A stretch of 44,026 nucleotides of DNA from a virus, in IMG/VR virus record IMGVR_UViG_3300032285_001705, positions 1 to 44,026 of that record; one strand, written 5' to 3'. The position numbers and the translations under genes were made by a program. The first letter of the stretch is position 1; every line of letters starts with the position of its first letter. This document shows, piece after piece, positions 30,532 through 36,986 of this stretch. The notes below the pieces were generated by a model. It saw only the letters and a program-made list of their open reading frames with translations, did no database searches and was not told the DNA's origin.

Positions 30532-31268
30532 TATAGTTTCCTTTTTAGTGCAACGGCCCAGCCGCTGTTTTCAAAAATAAACGTGTCGTTTATCTTTGTT
30601 ATATTGTAGTTACCAATTACTTTACTTAAGAACAATATTTCTGCTATATGAGAATGTTCTAACATTAGCGGGCCAGGTACTGCATCGTAAACTTCTTTTT
30701 TAGGGCCACTAGTAACCACTTCAAATTTGATTGCTTCGTTATTTCTATTTTTAAAAATAATACTTTCATCTAGCAAACTAATGTTGTCTGCATAACTACG
30801 ACTAAAAAATTCTTGAAAATTGTTTAATTGATTTCTTTCAGTAGAAATGTTATATGAATTTTTATCTAATGGAATGAGAGCCTCTAAGTTTTCTGCTGTA
30901 GCTGCCTGACTTTTAAAATTTTTAAAATATCTAAATCTCATATCGTCAAGATTAGTTGCATTTTGAATACCATTGACAATTTCTAAAATTTGTTCAGGAG
31001 CGTGACGGCCGCGTTCTATTTCAACAAACACTTGATAAGTGCCATCATCTGTTTCGCCTGGAGTTACATCTGCATCTAATACAAATGAATAACCCATTTC
31101 GATAAAATTTTCTAAATCTTTAGCAGGGTCTTCTTCGTCGACGGTAAAGTTTAAAACAATAATGTCTTCATCTTTGCCTATCTTACTCTTAAACTGATCC
31201 ACTCCAAAGGTCTTTTTGACCATGTCGCGTAGATCGCCTTGTTGTAAACTTTCTCGTATCTGGTTCAT
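30531..31268 (-). CDS. conserved phage protein, unknown function
   Basis: 245 residues from ATG 31268 (MNQIRESLQQGDLRDMVK); the open frame upstream only mirrors the Gly/Pro-rich tail of the neighbour. The sequence GKDEDIIVLNFTVDEEDPAK and MGYSFVLDADVTPGE, then VFVEIERGRHAPEQI, is of a type conserved in T4-like aquatic phages. The second half has a beta-rich domain ending ENSGWAVALKRKL. It lies four bases after 31273-31884 and just before the endolysin. It could be a particle component; no motif shows a function. Confidence 0.7.
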   Translation of the reverse strand: MNQIRESLQQGDLRDMVKKTFGVDQFKSKIGKDEDIIVLNFTVDEEDPAKDLENFIEMGYSFVLDADVTPGETDDGTYQVFVEIERGRHAPEQILEIVNGIQNATNLDDMRFRYFKNFKSQAATAENLEALIPLDKNSYNISTERNQLNNFQEFFSRSYADNISLLDESIIFKNRNNEAIKFEVVTSGPKKEVYDAVPGPLMLEHSHIAEILFLSKVIGNYNITKINDTFIFENSGWAVALKRKL

Positions 31269-31272
31269 AATA

Positions 31273-31884
31273 TTAAACTGCTGGTGCTGGTGCTGGTGCG
31301 CCACCAGCCATTCCGCCTGGTGCGCCTCCTGGTGCTGGCATTCCGCCTGGTGCTCCCGATGGAGGAGGCATTCCACCGACTGGTGGTGTTACTGGAGCTG
31401 GTTGTCCGGGAGCGGCTTGTCCTTGTGTAGGACCAGCTTCTTCTTTATACTCGCCCTTCATTTTATCCATGTAGCCTCTGTATACATCAAATGCTACTTT
31501 TTTAGGCATTCTAATTTCAACGATCCAAATAGGGTGACGATCTAGTTTGCCCTTCTTTGTGCCCGGACGTAGATCTTCCGGCATGCGGATTTTACGGGGT
31601 TCTACTAAGTGACTCTTTTGATATGTAATTTTGCAACCAGCTTCCATCAAGCGTTTTCCGCCATTAGGATCTGGCATTTTTTCTCTGGGCCACATGAAGC
31701 CCACTGTAATCCAGTGACGTTCTACTTTAGGGCCATAGGCAATTTCACCCTCGCCCCAGTTTTCAAACACATAAGTGTCTAATTCGTCGATAACACGCTC
31801 AAAGTCTTTAAGCACAGCTAGACTAGTGTTATTTTCATATAGGTCTTGTACGTTGCGTATAACGTCTAAAATATCATGGTGCAT
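31273..31884 (-). CDS. conserved phage protein with Pro/Gly/Ala-rich tail
   Basis: 203 residues. The first 160 are folded (WGEGEIAYGPKVERHWITVG, MEAGCKITYQKSHLVEPRKI, HPIWIVEIRMPKKVAFDVYR). The last 45 are Pro, Gly, Ala and Met only, a flexible tail. The type is conserved in T4-like phages; function unknown. It heads the unit of lysis genes and has a late-type octamer (31910-31917) 26 bases before the start, with AGGACG as ribosome site. Confidence 0.7.
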   Translation of the reverse strand: MHHDILDVIRNVQDLYENNTSLAVLKDFERVIDELDTYVFENWGEGEIAYGPKVERHWITVGFMWPREKMPDPNGGKRLMEAGCKITYQKSHLVEPRKIRMPEDLRPGTKKGKLDRHPIWIVEIRMPKKVAFDVYRGYMDKMKGEYKEEAGPTQGQAAPGQPAPVTPPVGGMPPPSGAPGGMPAPGGAPGGMAGGAPAPAPAV

Positions 31885-31909
31885 AATGCGTCCTAGGAAG
31901 TCTTACTGT

Positions 31910-31917
31910 TATTTATC
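31910..31917 (-). promoter_or_regulatory. T4-late-type promoter octamer for the lysis unit
   Basis: GATAAATA on the minus strand, 26 bases upstream of ATG 31884. If transcription starts about 6 bases past the octamer, as in T4 late promoters, the leader is about 20 bases with AGGACG in it. It faces away from the plus-strand octamer at 31961-31968. Confidence 0.6.
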
Positions 31918-31960
31918 TAGGCTAAAACTTTAACATAATACTTTATTCTTTGCGTATTCT

Positions 31961-31968
31961 AGTAAATA
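31961..31968 (+). promoter_or_regulatory. possible late-type promoter octamer for phoH (AGTAAATA)
   Basis: AGTAAATA on the plus strand. With the T4 late spacing the transcript would begin near 31974, which is exactly the first base of the left arm of the leader structure at 31974-32038. No good sigma70 pair was found upstream of phoH. Confidence 0.45.
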
Positions 31969-31973
31969 ATAGT

Positions 31974-32038
31974 GTAGGACCTCTGTAGTTATCAAAGGCG
32001 GTCACTACAAGTCCTGCTTTTTCAACTAAAGTAGGAGC
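31974..32038 (+). promoter_or_regulatory. structured phoH leader with two mutually exclusive pairings
   Basis: GTAGGAC (31974-31980) can pair over 7 bp with GTCCTGC (32011-32017), with an inner helix GTAGT (31985-31989) / ACTAC (32004-32008). The same TCCTGC can instead pair with GTAGGA (32031-32036), which contains part of the phoH ribosome site AGGAG eight bases before the ATG. The first fold frees the ribosome site, the second hides it. The layout is that of a translational switch or riboswitch; no known class is recognised. Confidence 0.45.
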
Positions 32039-32045
32039 AACTTAG

Positions 32046-32762
32046 ATGAGCAAAAGAGTGAAAAAACGCTTTACATCAGAAGTTAACATAATTGATTTTC
32101 CAACATATCTTCCTCAAAAGAAGAATCGTGTAGTGATTAGCGCACGAAATTCTAACCAAAAGATATACCTTCAGAAACTCCAAGACGAACAAAAAAGTAT
32201 TGTATTTGCTATCGGGCCTGCAGGCACTGGTAAAACCATGCTGGCTGTTCAACATGGAATTAAGTTATTTCAAGAAGGCGTAGTTGACAAGATCGTTGTG
32301 ACAAGACCCGCCGTTTCCGTAGATGAAGATTTAGGATTTTTACCAGGTGACTTAAATGAAAAGATGGCACCATGGACACGCCCTATTTTTGACGTTATGG
32401 GAGAATATTATAAACAATCAGATATAGCAGAGATGCTGAAGGAAGGTGTTATTGAAATAAGCCCACTTGCGTACATGCGTGGACGCACATTTAAAAACGC
32501 ATACATCGTTGCAGACGAAATGCAAAATGCCACAGTCAATCAAATGAAGATGCTACTAACCCGTTTAGGAGAGGGCTCTAAGATGGTAGTAACCGGAGAC
32601 TTAGCACAAGCAGACAGATTAAACGACAACGGTTTGATCAACTTCTGTAACTTGCTCACAGGAAAAAGAGAATTGCAACATATTGATATTGTTCAATTTG
32701 ATGCTCGAGACATCGAACGCCATAATGCCGTGAAGGAGGTGCTTGCGGTTTATGGAGACTAA
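32046..32762 (+). CDS. phoH: PhoH-like ATPase
   Basis: 238 residues with the PhoH P-loop GPAGTGKT (57-64), VTRPAVSVDEDLGFLPG, the Walker B strand YIVADEMQNA and sensor TRLGEGSKMVVTGDLAQ. PhoH proteins are RNA-linked ATPases or helicase-like; in phages they are widespread and the role is debated (phosphate starvation, RNA handling). It is the only plus-strand gene here, convergent with dCMP deaminase and divergent from the lysis unit. AGTAGGAG precedes the start within a structured leader. The N-terminus is a basic tail (MSKRVKKRF) with no KH or PIN domain. Confidence 0.95.
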   Translation: MSKRVKKRFTSEVNIIDFPTYLPQKKNRVVISARNSNQKIYLQKLQDEQKSIVFAIGPAGTGKTMLAVQHGIKLFQEGVVDKIVVTRPAVSVDEDLGFLPGDLNEKMAPWTRPIFDVMGEYYKQSDIAEMLKEGVIEISPLAYMRGRTFKNAYIVADEMQNATVNQMKMLLTRLGEGSKMVVTGDLAQADRLNDNGLINFCNLLTGKRELQHIDIVQFDARDIERHNAVKEVLAVYGD

Positions 32763-32773
32763 TAGGATGTAAA

Positions 32774-32799
32774 AAAAAGGACTCTTAGGAGTCCTTTTT
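32774..32799. terminator. bidirectional terminator between phoH and dCMP deaminase
   Basis: AAAAAGGACTC, loop TTAG, GAGTCCTTTTT: a perfect stem of 11 bp whose A/T flanks make a U run in either direction. The stop codon of the minus-strand deaminase (32787-32785) is in the loop, so its last codons form one arm. Confidence 0.92.
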
Positions 32800-33303
32800 A
32801 ATTTGTGTAACTGCTACCTTTGACTGTTCGAGGAAACGTATTCCATCTTCGCTACGATAAGCGTCACGATAAAACACACTCCGAATGCCAGACTGGTATA
32901 TAAGTTTGGCGCAATCCAAACAAGGAGCGTGAGTAATAAACATATCAGCATCGAGCCCAGATTCATTGCTCTTAGCCAATTTAGCGATTGCATTTGTTTC
33001 AGCATGTAAGACCTCCGGTTTAGTTTTTAATCCGTATCTATATTCTTCATCAGCATCTTCATTATACTCGGAGTAGGGATATTGTTCTTCAAATTCTTCA
33101 GGACTAATCCATCCTCCAGCCCCATTATCGTACACCCGATCTTCACAATCGTTATCCCAACCTGCCGGCATACCATTGTAGCCAATACTAATGATACGAT
33201 CGTCCTTAACAATGATAGCGCCAACGTGTAATCTACGTGCATGACTAAGCTCTGCAAATACCTCTGCGGTTTTCATGTAAGCGTATATAAATTTTGGTTT
33301 CAT
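32785..33303 (-). CDS. cd: dCMP deaminase
   Basis: 172 residues. Zinc motif H-A-E (His100, Glu102) and P-C-L-D-C (Cys128, Cys131) as in T4 CD and related deaminases. An insertion between residues 48 and 97 with cysteine and acid-rich sequence (WDNDCEDRVYDNGAGGW) is typical of the phage and eukaryotic enzymes that bind an extra zinc and dCTP. It converts dCMP to dUMP for dTMP synthesis. The start directly follows the nitrilase gene stop (33304). The last gene of the clamp-loader unit. Confidence 0.93.
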   Translation of the reverse strand: MKPKFIYAYMKTAEVFAELSHARRLHVGAIIVKDDRIISIGYNGMPAGWDNDCEDRVYDNGAGGWISPEEFEEQYPYSEYNEDADEEYRYGLKTKPEVLHAETNAIAKLAKSNESGLDADMFITHAPCLDCAKLIYQSGIRSVFYRDAYRSEDGIRFLEQSKVAVTQIKKDS

Positions 33304-34116
33304 TTAATTCTCAATCATTAATTGACCGTATACAAAATTAAAATCGTAATAAAAATTCTGTGCGCCAGTTCGGGGTACTTGAGTTTTCCAGTTTCCCTGG
33401 ACTAGTACTCCACTCTCGCTGGCAGTATATCCGTCATATTCGACTCCGTTATGCATGATAGAATTGTCAACTGTGATAATCGCCTTGGTAGTAAAGTATG
33501 ACATGAACCGTAAATTAGCATTGGTCCAGTCGTTAAGTACATCATCCTCTGTTTGATTAAAACCGCGCCACGCATTAGTAGCATGGACTATTAACTGTGC
33601 GCCCTGTAATCTTGCTTTATTTGCTAAACAGTCAACGTGATATCCACCACCCCACATGTCATTGCAAATTAAACCAGCAGTTTTTACCAGTGTGGTAGTA
33701 TGTGGAATGTGTAGTTGTATAAATTGAGGACCATCAGTTGCAGGCACAACTTTTTCATCACCAACTACTGCTGTTTTATTAGCAGTTCCGATTAATGTAC
33801 CTGCAAGATTAAACGCTCGAATTTGGTTCCTACGCAGACCATCGTCGATATACATGGTGCCAAGAAGTAGTCCAGTTTGCTTTTCACGGCAATAATCGAT
33901 TAACTCTTGTTCTGCGGCCAACACATCGTCAAAGGTACGACCTCCTCGAGTGTCAAAATCTGGAATATATCCAGTTAATGCACCTTCTGGTGTTAGCAGG
34001 TAGTCGACTTTATTTTCTGCGGCCCAATCCAGCGAGGCCTTGATTGATGTTACATTTTTAGCAAGGTCAGTGGTGCAGGGCATCTGCGCACCGCCTATAC
34101 GTAGCTTTTCTATCAT
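33304..34116 (-). CDS. carbon-nitrogen hydrolase (nitrilase superfamily)
   Basis: 270 residues. The catalytic triad is in place: Glu44 (LLTPEGALTGY), Lys114 (NKTAV) and Cys151 (GLICNDMWG), with the family order alpha-beta-beta-alpha. Members hydrolyse nitriles or amides, or supply ammonia to NAD synthetase, and include carbamoyl- and omega-amidases. The substrate is not apparent. It sits between clamp loader and dCMP deaminase with ATGA coupling at 34113-34116, a nucleotide-metabolism setting, which is why an amide of a nucleotide or cofactor path is attractive. Confidence 0.85.
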   Translation of the reverse strand: MIEKLRIGGAQMPCTTDLAKNVTSIKASLDWAAENKVDYLLTPEGALTGYIPDFDTRGGRTFDDVLAAEQELIDYCREKQTGLLLGTMYIDDGLRRNQIRAFNLAGTLIGTANKTAVVGDEKVVPATDGPQFIQLHIPHTTTLVKTAGLICNDMWGGGYHVDCLANKARLQGAQLIVHATNAWRGFNQTEDDVLNDWTNANLRFMSYFTTKAIITVDNSIMHNGVEYDGYTASESGVLVQGNWKTQVPRTGAQNFYYDFNFVYGQLMIEN

Positions 34117-35030
34117 TGAATATGACTCAATCTAATAAGTGTTGCGGCAAGGTTAATCTCTGGATCAATACATAATGAATGATCAGTAGCACCTGCTTTG
34201 ATAATAAGAATTGCCTTGTCTTGTTTTGCTTCATCACCGAAGATTTCAACATTATCGTAAAGCCAGCGATAAATTTCATCCATTTCTTCTGGACGGGCTT
34301 GACTACATACCAGCTTGCGACCCTGACTAATTTTACCTGCTTTAAACAGTTCAACCATTTCTAGTTTGTAATCTGCTTCGCCTGTATCGCCTTTTTCAGG
34401 AGTGTGTAACTTGCCATCTACACTATTCATCTGAACAGTATTGATACATTTACGCAAATCCGGGTATGTCGCCTTGACGAAGGTGTCTAAGGTGTCAATG
34501 TCAAATTCAATTCCTTCAGAGATGAGTATTTCAGCGATACGGGCAGTAAACTCAGTTTGGTCAACTCGCTCGATGTGGAACCCTTGACATCTGCTGTGAA
34601 GTGCAGGAATAATGCGGTTTGGATAATTACAAGTAAGAATAAACCGAGCGGTGGTATGATACGTTTCCATAACTCCGCGAAGGATAGCTTGTGCGTTAGG
34701 CGTAAGATAATCTGCTTCATCTAGTAATACTACCTTAAAGTCGCCAAATGGAATCATTTGGACAAAGTTTGTAATTTTATCGCGAATGGTTTCTGCGCTG
34801 TTTTCGCGACTTGCGTTTATTTCCATAATGTCTAAATCGTTAATTTCTAACTCATTAAACAATACTTTTGCCAGCGTTGTCTTACCAATGCCAGCATTAC
34901 CACTAAACAACAAGTGAGGAATAGAACCTTCTTTGATCCAATTCTCTACCTGTTGTCTTTGATGGTTATCTCGAAATACATAACCTTTAATGGTTTTAGG
35001 GCGATATTTTTCTACCCACAGTTCTTTCAT
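34113..35030 (-). CDS. 44: clamp loader ATPase large subunit (gp44-like)
   Basis: 305 residues (T4 gp44 has 319). Opening WVEKYRPKTIKGYVF; Walker A GNAGIGKT (44-51); DEAD box LLDEADYL (104-107); sensor TCNYPNRI; and the SRC arginine finger motif HSRC (146-148). It opens and loads the clamp at 8568-9299 with the small subunit gp62, which is not in this window. It overlaps the next gene upstream by four bases, so it depends on the promoter at 35439-35467. Confidence 0.95.
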   Translation of the reverse strand: MKELWVEKYRPKTIKGYVFRDNHQRQQVENWIKEGSIPHLLFSGNAGIGKTTLAKVLFNELEINDLDIMEINASRENSAETIRDKITNFVQMIPFGDFKVVLLDEADYLTPNAQAILRGVMETYHTTARFILTCNYPNRIIPALHSRCQGFHIERVDQTEFTARIAEILISEGIEFDIDTLDTFVKATYPDLRKCINTVQMNSVDGKLHTPEKGDTGEADYKLEMVELFKAGKISQGRKLVCSQARPEEMDEIYRWLYDNVEIFGDEAKQDKAILIIKAGATDHSLCIDPEINLAATLIRLSHIQ

Positions 35031-35269
35031 ACTAGTTCCTCGGCAATGCCTAATACTTCAGCTAATACTAACAGAAGTCCAGCGCCTTGTAAATAGGGAT
35101 TCATTTCTAACCAACCGCCACCAGCAAGTGCTAGTCCAGCGACAATTCTAAATCCGCTTTTGACCATGCTAACGCTTGTATGGGTTAAAAGTTTTTTTGG
35201 TGCAGGACCCGCATCTAAAACTTGCTTTGCCTTTTTAATATCGTTTACAGCCTCTTCATGTGTGCTCAT
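35027..35269 (-). CDS. small membrane protein, unknown function
   Basis: 80 residues. A charged helical head (EEAVNDIKKAKQVLDAG) is followed by two hydrophobic segments (FRIVAGLALAGGGWL and LQGAGLLLVLAEVLGIAEEL). It is of the kind found ahead of gp44 in T4-like aquatic phages; no function known. AAGGAACTATT precedes the start. It ends with ATGA overlap to gp44, so its translation may set the level of the clamp loader. Confidence 0.7.
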   Translation of the reverse strand: MSTHEEAVNDIKKAKQVLDAGPAPKKLLTHTSVSMVKSGFRIVAGLALAGGGWLEMNPYLQGAGLLLVLAEVLGIAEELV

Positions 35270-35278
35270 AATAGTTCC

Positions 35279-35419
35279 TTATAGATAATTTAATAACGTG
35301 TGGAGGTCCCAACCAAGCAACCCTGTCCAAAACATAGCCCAACCGATTCTATAATCGTCATAGGCTTCCTTGGCAAAGTATGCCGCAACTAGGGTAGCAA
35401 TTAAAGTTAACATAAACAT
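35279..35419 (-). CDS. 46-residue small membrane protein
   Basis: A short frame with a strong ribosome site (AAAGGAGAT, five bases before ATG 35419) that fills the gap between the promoter at 35439-35467 and the next gene. Product begins MFMLTLIATLVAAYFAKEAY and continues with a tryptophan-rich amphipathic part (IGWAMFWTGLLGWDLHTLL). The hydrophobic N-terminal segment suggests a one- or two-pass membrane protein. Unknown function; the first gene of the clamp-loader unit. Confidence 0.65.
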   Translation of the reverse strand: MFMLTLIATLVAAYFAKEAYDDYRIGWAMFWTGLLGWDLHTLLNYL

Positions 35420-35438
35420 TTGAGATCTCCTTTAGCTT

Positions 35439-35467
35439 ATTGTAAAGGAGAGAACAGGGCTTGTCAA
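35439..35467 (-). promoter_or_regulatory. sigma70 promoter of the clamp-loader operon
   Basis: Minus strand: TTGACA (35467-35462), 17 bases, TACAAT (35444-35439). The -35 is the loop of the hairpin that follows the cochaperonin gene (35453-35477). The ribosome site of the 46-residue gene begins just after the expected start. Confidence 0.8.
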
Positions 35468-35477
35468 GAGCCCTGTT
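35453..35477 (-). terminator. hairpin after the cochaperonin gene, probably a terminator
   Basis: Minus strand: AACAGGGCT (35477-35469), loop of seven bases, AGCCCTGTT (35461-35453): a perfect 9-bp GC-rich stem nine bases past the groES-like stop. The tail is CTCTCCTTT, poor in T, so it may pause or protect the RNA end rather than terminate fully. The loop carries the -35 of the next promoter. Confidence 0.6.
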
Positions 35478-35486
35478 GTTCAAAAC

Positions 35487-35903
35487 TTAATCAGGACGGA
35501 AATTAAATTCTGGAGGACTTAGATCAACTGAATCTAAGCCAAATGATACTTCGTTTGGTTTTTCGTCTGATACCATTAACATACAATTAGTATCTACTCG
35601 AAATATTTTACGTTCAGAGCCGTCGTCTTCGATGTACTTGATAGCCCGAGTCCATCGTCCGTGTTCAATGAGGATCCATTGGCCAACTTCAACATCCTGT
35701 TGTTCCGGTCCTACGGCAAACACGCGACCCCATCGAGGTTTAATACCTGCATCTTTACCATCGTCGCTAGGAAGGACAATTCCGCCTTTTGATATTTGTT
35801 CTTCAAAGTTCATGTCAGTAACAAATACATTTTTATGTAATGGGATAAGTTTTCCTGTTACTGCGGGTTTAAACCCAGTATGCCCGATACCTTTTAAATC
35901 CAT
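35487..35903 (-). CDS. 31: GroES/gp31-like cochaperonin
   Basis: 138 residues, longer than GroES (97) and like T4 gp31 (111) with a C-terminal extension (DSVDLSPPEFNFRPD). The opening LIPLHKNVFVTDM, the mobile-loop region (EEQISKGGIVLPSDDGKDAG), RWGRVFAVGPEQQDVEVGQW and the last strand MLMVSDE match the beta-barrel. In T4, gp31 replaces GroES on host GroEL so that the capsid protein folds. It is the last gene of the late unit that contains fibre proteins. Confidence 0.82.
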   Translation of the reverse strand: MDLKGIGHTGFKPAVTGKLIPLHKNVFVTDMNFEEQISKGGIVLPSDDGKDAGIKPRWGRVFAVGPEQQDVEVGQWILIEHGRWTRAIKYIEDDGSERKIFRVDTNCMLMVSDEKPNEVSFGLDSVDLSPPEFNFRPD

Positions 35904-35905
35904 AA

Positions 35906-36208
35906 TTACTCGTTTCCTTCCGGATCCATGTTAGACACATCCTTTTTAGACGGCTTAACTGCAACTGTTTCTTGAACAGGTGCTTCTTCTTGTACAGTAA
36001 TTTGATCAGGTACAGCATTTTGAGCTGCCAAAATTTCTTCACGCTTTTGTATAATTTGTCCGCCTGGGCCTAACTTGTCGCCACGGGCGTTGACTTTTGC
36101 GTTGCCTACCGCAGGCACAAGTTCGTTTTGATTGATTAGTTTGTTTAAATCAACCACTTTTCCTTGCATGCTACGATATACCATGCGTTGTTGTTCTTTC
36201 ATTGCCAT
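35906..36208 (-). CDS. conserved T4-like phage protein, unknown function
   Basis: 100 residues. MAMKEQQRMVYRSMQGKVVD, then NELVPAVGNAKVNARGDKLG, and PGGQIIQKREEIL, then an acidic disordered tail (VSNMDPEGNE). The N-terminal half is of a kind highly conserved in T4-like aquatic phages. No function known. AAGGAGATT precedes the start and it ends two bases before the cochaperonin gene. Confidence 0.7.
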   Translation of the reverse strand: MAMKEQQRMVYRSMQGKVVDLNKLINQNELVPAVGNAKVNARGDKLGPGGQIIQKREEILAAQNAVPDQITVQEEAPVQETVAVKPSKKDVSNMDPEGNE

Positions 36209-36235
36209 TTTAATCTCCTTGGATTATGCATATAC

Positions 36236-36745
36236 TTATCTCAGGAATTCTCGCCAGTCTAAATTATATTTGATGCTGTCTATACTATGAACACCTATTA
36301 GGAATAGCACGTAACTGGCTACACTAGATCCCCGACCTAGCCCCCACACAACACCTTCTTTTGAGCAAGTATCTACAAAATATTTCAACCAGCGCAGTAA
36401 ATCTAGCATGTTTCTTGCTTTGTACGCTTCTAATTCTTCCCTAGTTCTTGTGTAGTTTGGATCCCAAGGCGGACATTGTTCTAATATCCATTCTTCTATA
36501 TCCATAGTTTTGTATTCGTTGGGAATTTGCCAATTACTTTGATGTGCTTGATCATATCCTTCTAGATCGATATCTAGAGTATCAGGATATGGCATTTGAA
36601 AAGTATATTCTAACTGCTGTTCTAATTGTTCCACATCGGGCGTTTTTTCAACAAACAAATCAGAAGACAATGTTTGGCCTTTGTATAAGGCATCAAATAA
36701 ATCTTGTTCGTTAAAAACTGGGTTTGAATACTTGTCTAGGCGCAT
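36236..36745 (-). CDS. fragment-like homologue of bacterial DNA polymerase III alpha (GRGS region)
   Basis: 169 residues. The C-terminal part WGLGRGSSVASYVLFLIGV, continuing HSIDSIKYNLDWREFLR, matches the DnaE stretch 'GvGRGSgagSlvaY.LgIt.iDPl.ynLlFeRFL', which leads into the polymerase active site in DnaE; here the protein stops at that point, so no catalytic aspartates are present. The first 100 residues are unlike DnaE. The stand-alone piece seems conserved in T4-like aquatic phages. It cannot polymerise; it could bind template or host replisome partners (inference). Not coupled to neighbours. Confidence 0.7.
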   Translation of the reverse strand: MRLDKYSNPVFNEQDLFDALYKGQTLSSDLFVEKTPDVEQLEQQLEYTFQMPYPDTLDIDLEGYDQAHQSNWQIPNEYKTMDIEEWILEQCPPWDPNYTRTREELEAYKARNMLDLLRWLKYFVDTCSKEGVVWGLGRGSSVASYVLFLIGVHSIDSIKYNLDWREFLR

Positions 36746-36755
36746 AGCCTATAGT

Positions 36756-36986
36756 TTAATTGACATTTATTAATTTGTCAAGCCCTTTATCGCGATTTGC
36801 CATCATTTTTTCCCAGGCTGCGGCTTGTCTTCGTTGTTGCTCTCTTTTATAATCTTCCAATAAGGCAACAATTTGAGCTTTTACGCCCGGGTTATTCACA
36901 ACAAAATATTTTTTAGTAAGGTCGCCGATCTTTTGATCAAGTTCGGCGTCTTTTAATTGAGAAAAATCGCCAGCTAAAGGATGCAT
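36756..36986 (-). CDS. small helical protein, conserved in T4-like phages
   Basis: 76 residues. MHPLAGDFSQLKDAELDQKI, then a helix with KAQIVALLEDYKREQQRRQA and AAWEKMMANRDKG. It is all alpha and highly charged, probably a coiled-coil dimer. The opening MHPLAGDFS is a recurrent start in T4-like phage proteins near the late-transcription genes; I cannot name a function. It overlaps the fibre gene stop by one base. Confidence 0.65.
   Translation of the reverse strand: MHPLAGDFSQLKDAELDQKIGDLTKKYFVVNNPGVKAQIVALLEDYKREQQRRQAAAWEKMMANRDKGLDKLINVN

Noticed and set aside
31216-31545. 109-codon plus-strand open frame rich in Trp, Cys and His
   Set aside because: It is the antisense of the Pro/Gly/Ala-rich tail of the 203-residue protein and of the adjacent start; composition is an artefact of that tail.
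31974-32038. phoH leader as a tRNA, a preQ1 riboswitch or a glutamine riboswitch
   Set aside because: No T-loop GGTTCRA or acceptor stem, no preQ1-I loop and tail pattern, and only a partial AAGTAGG match to glutamine-type RNAs. It remains an unclassified structure.
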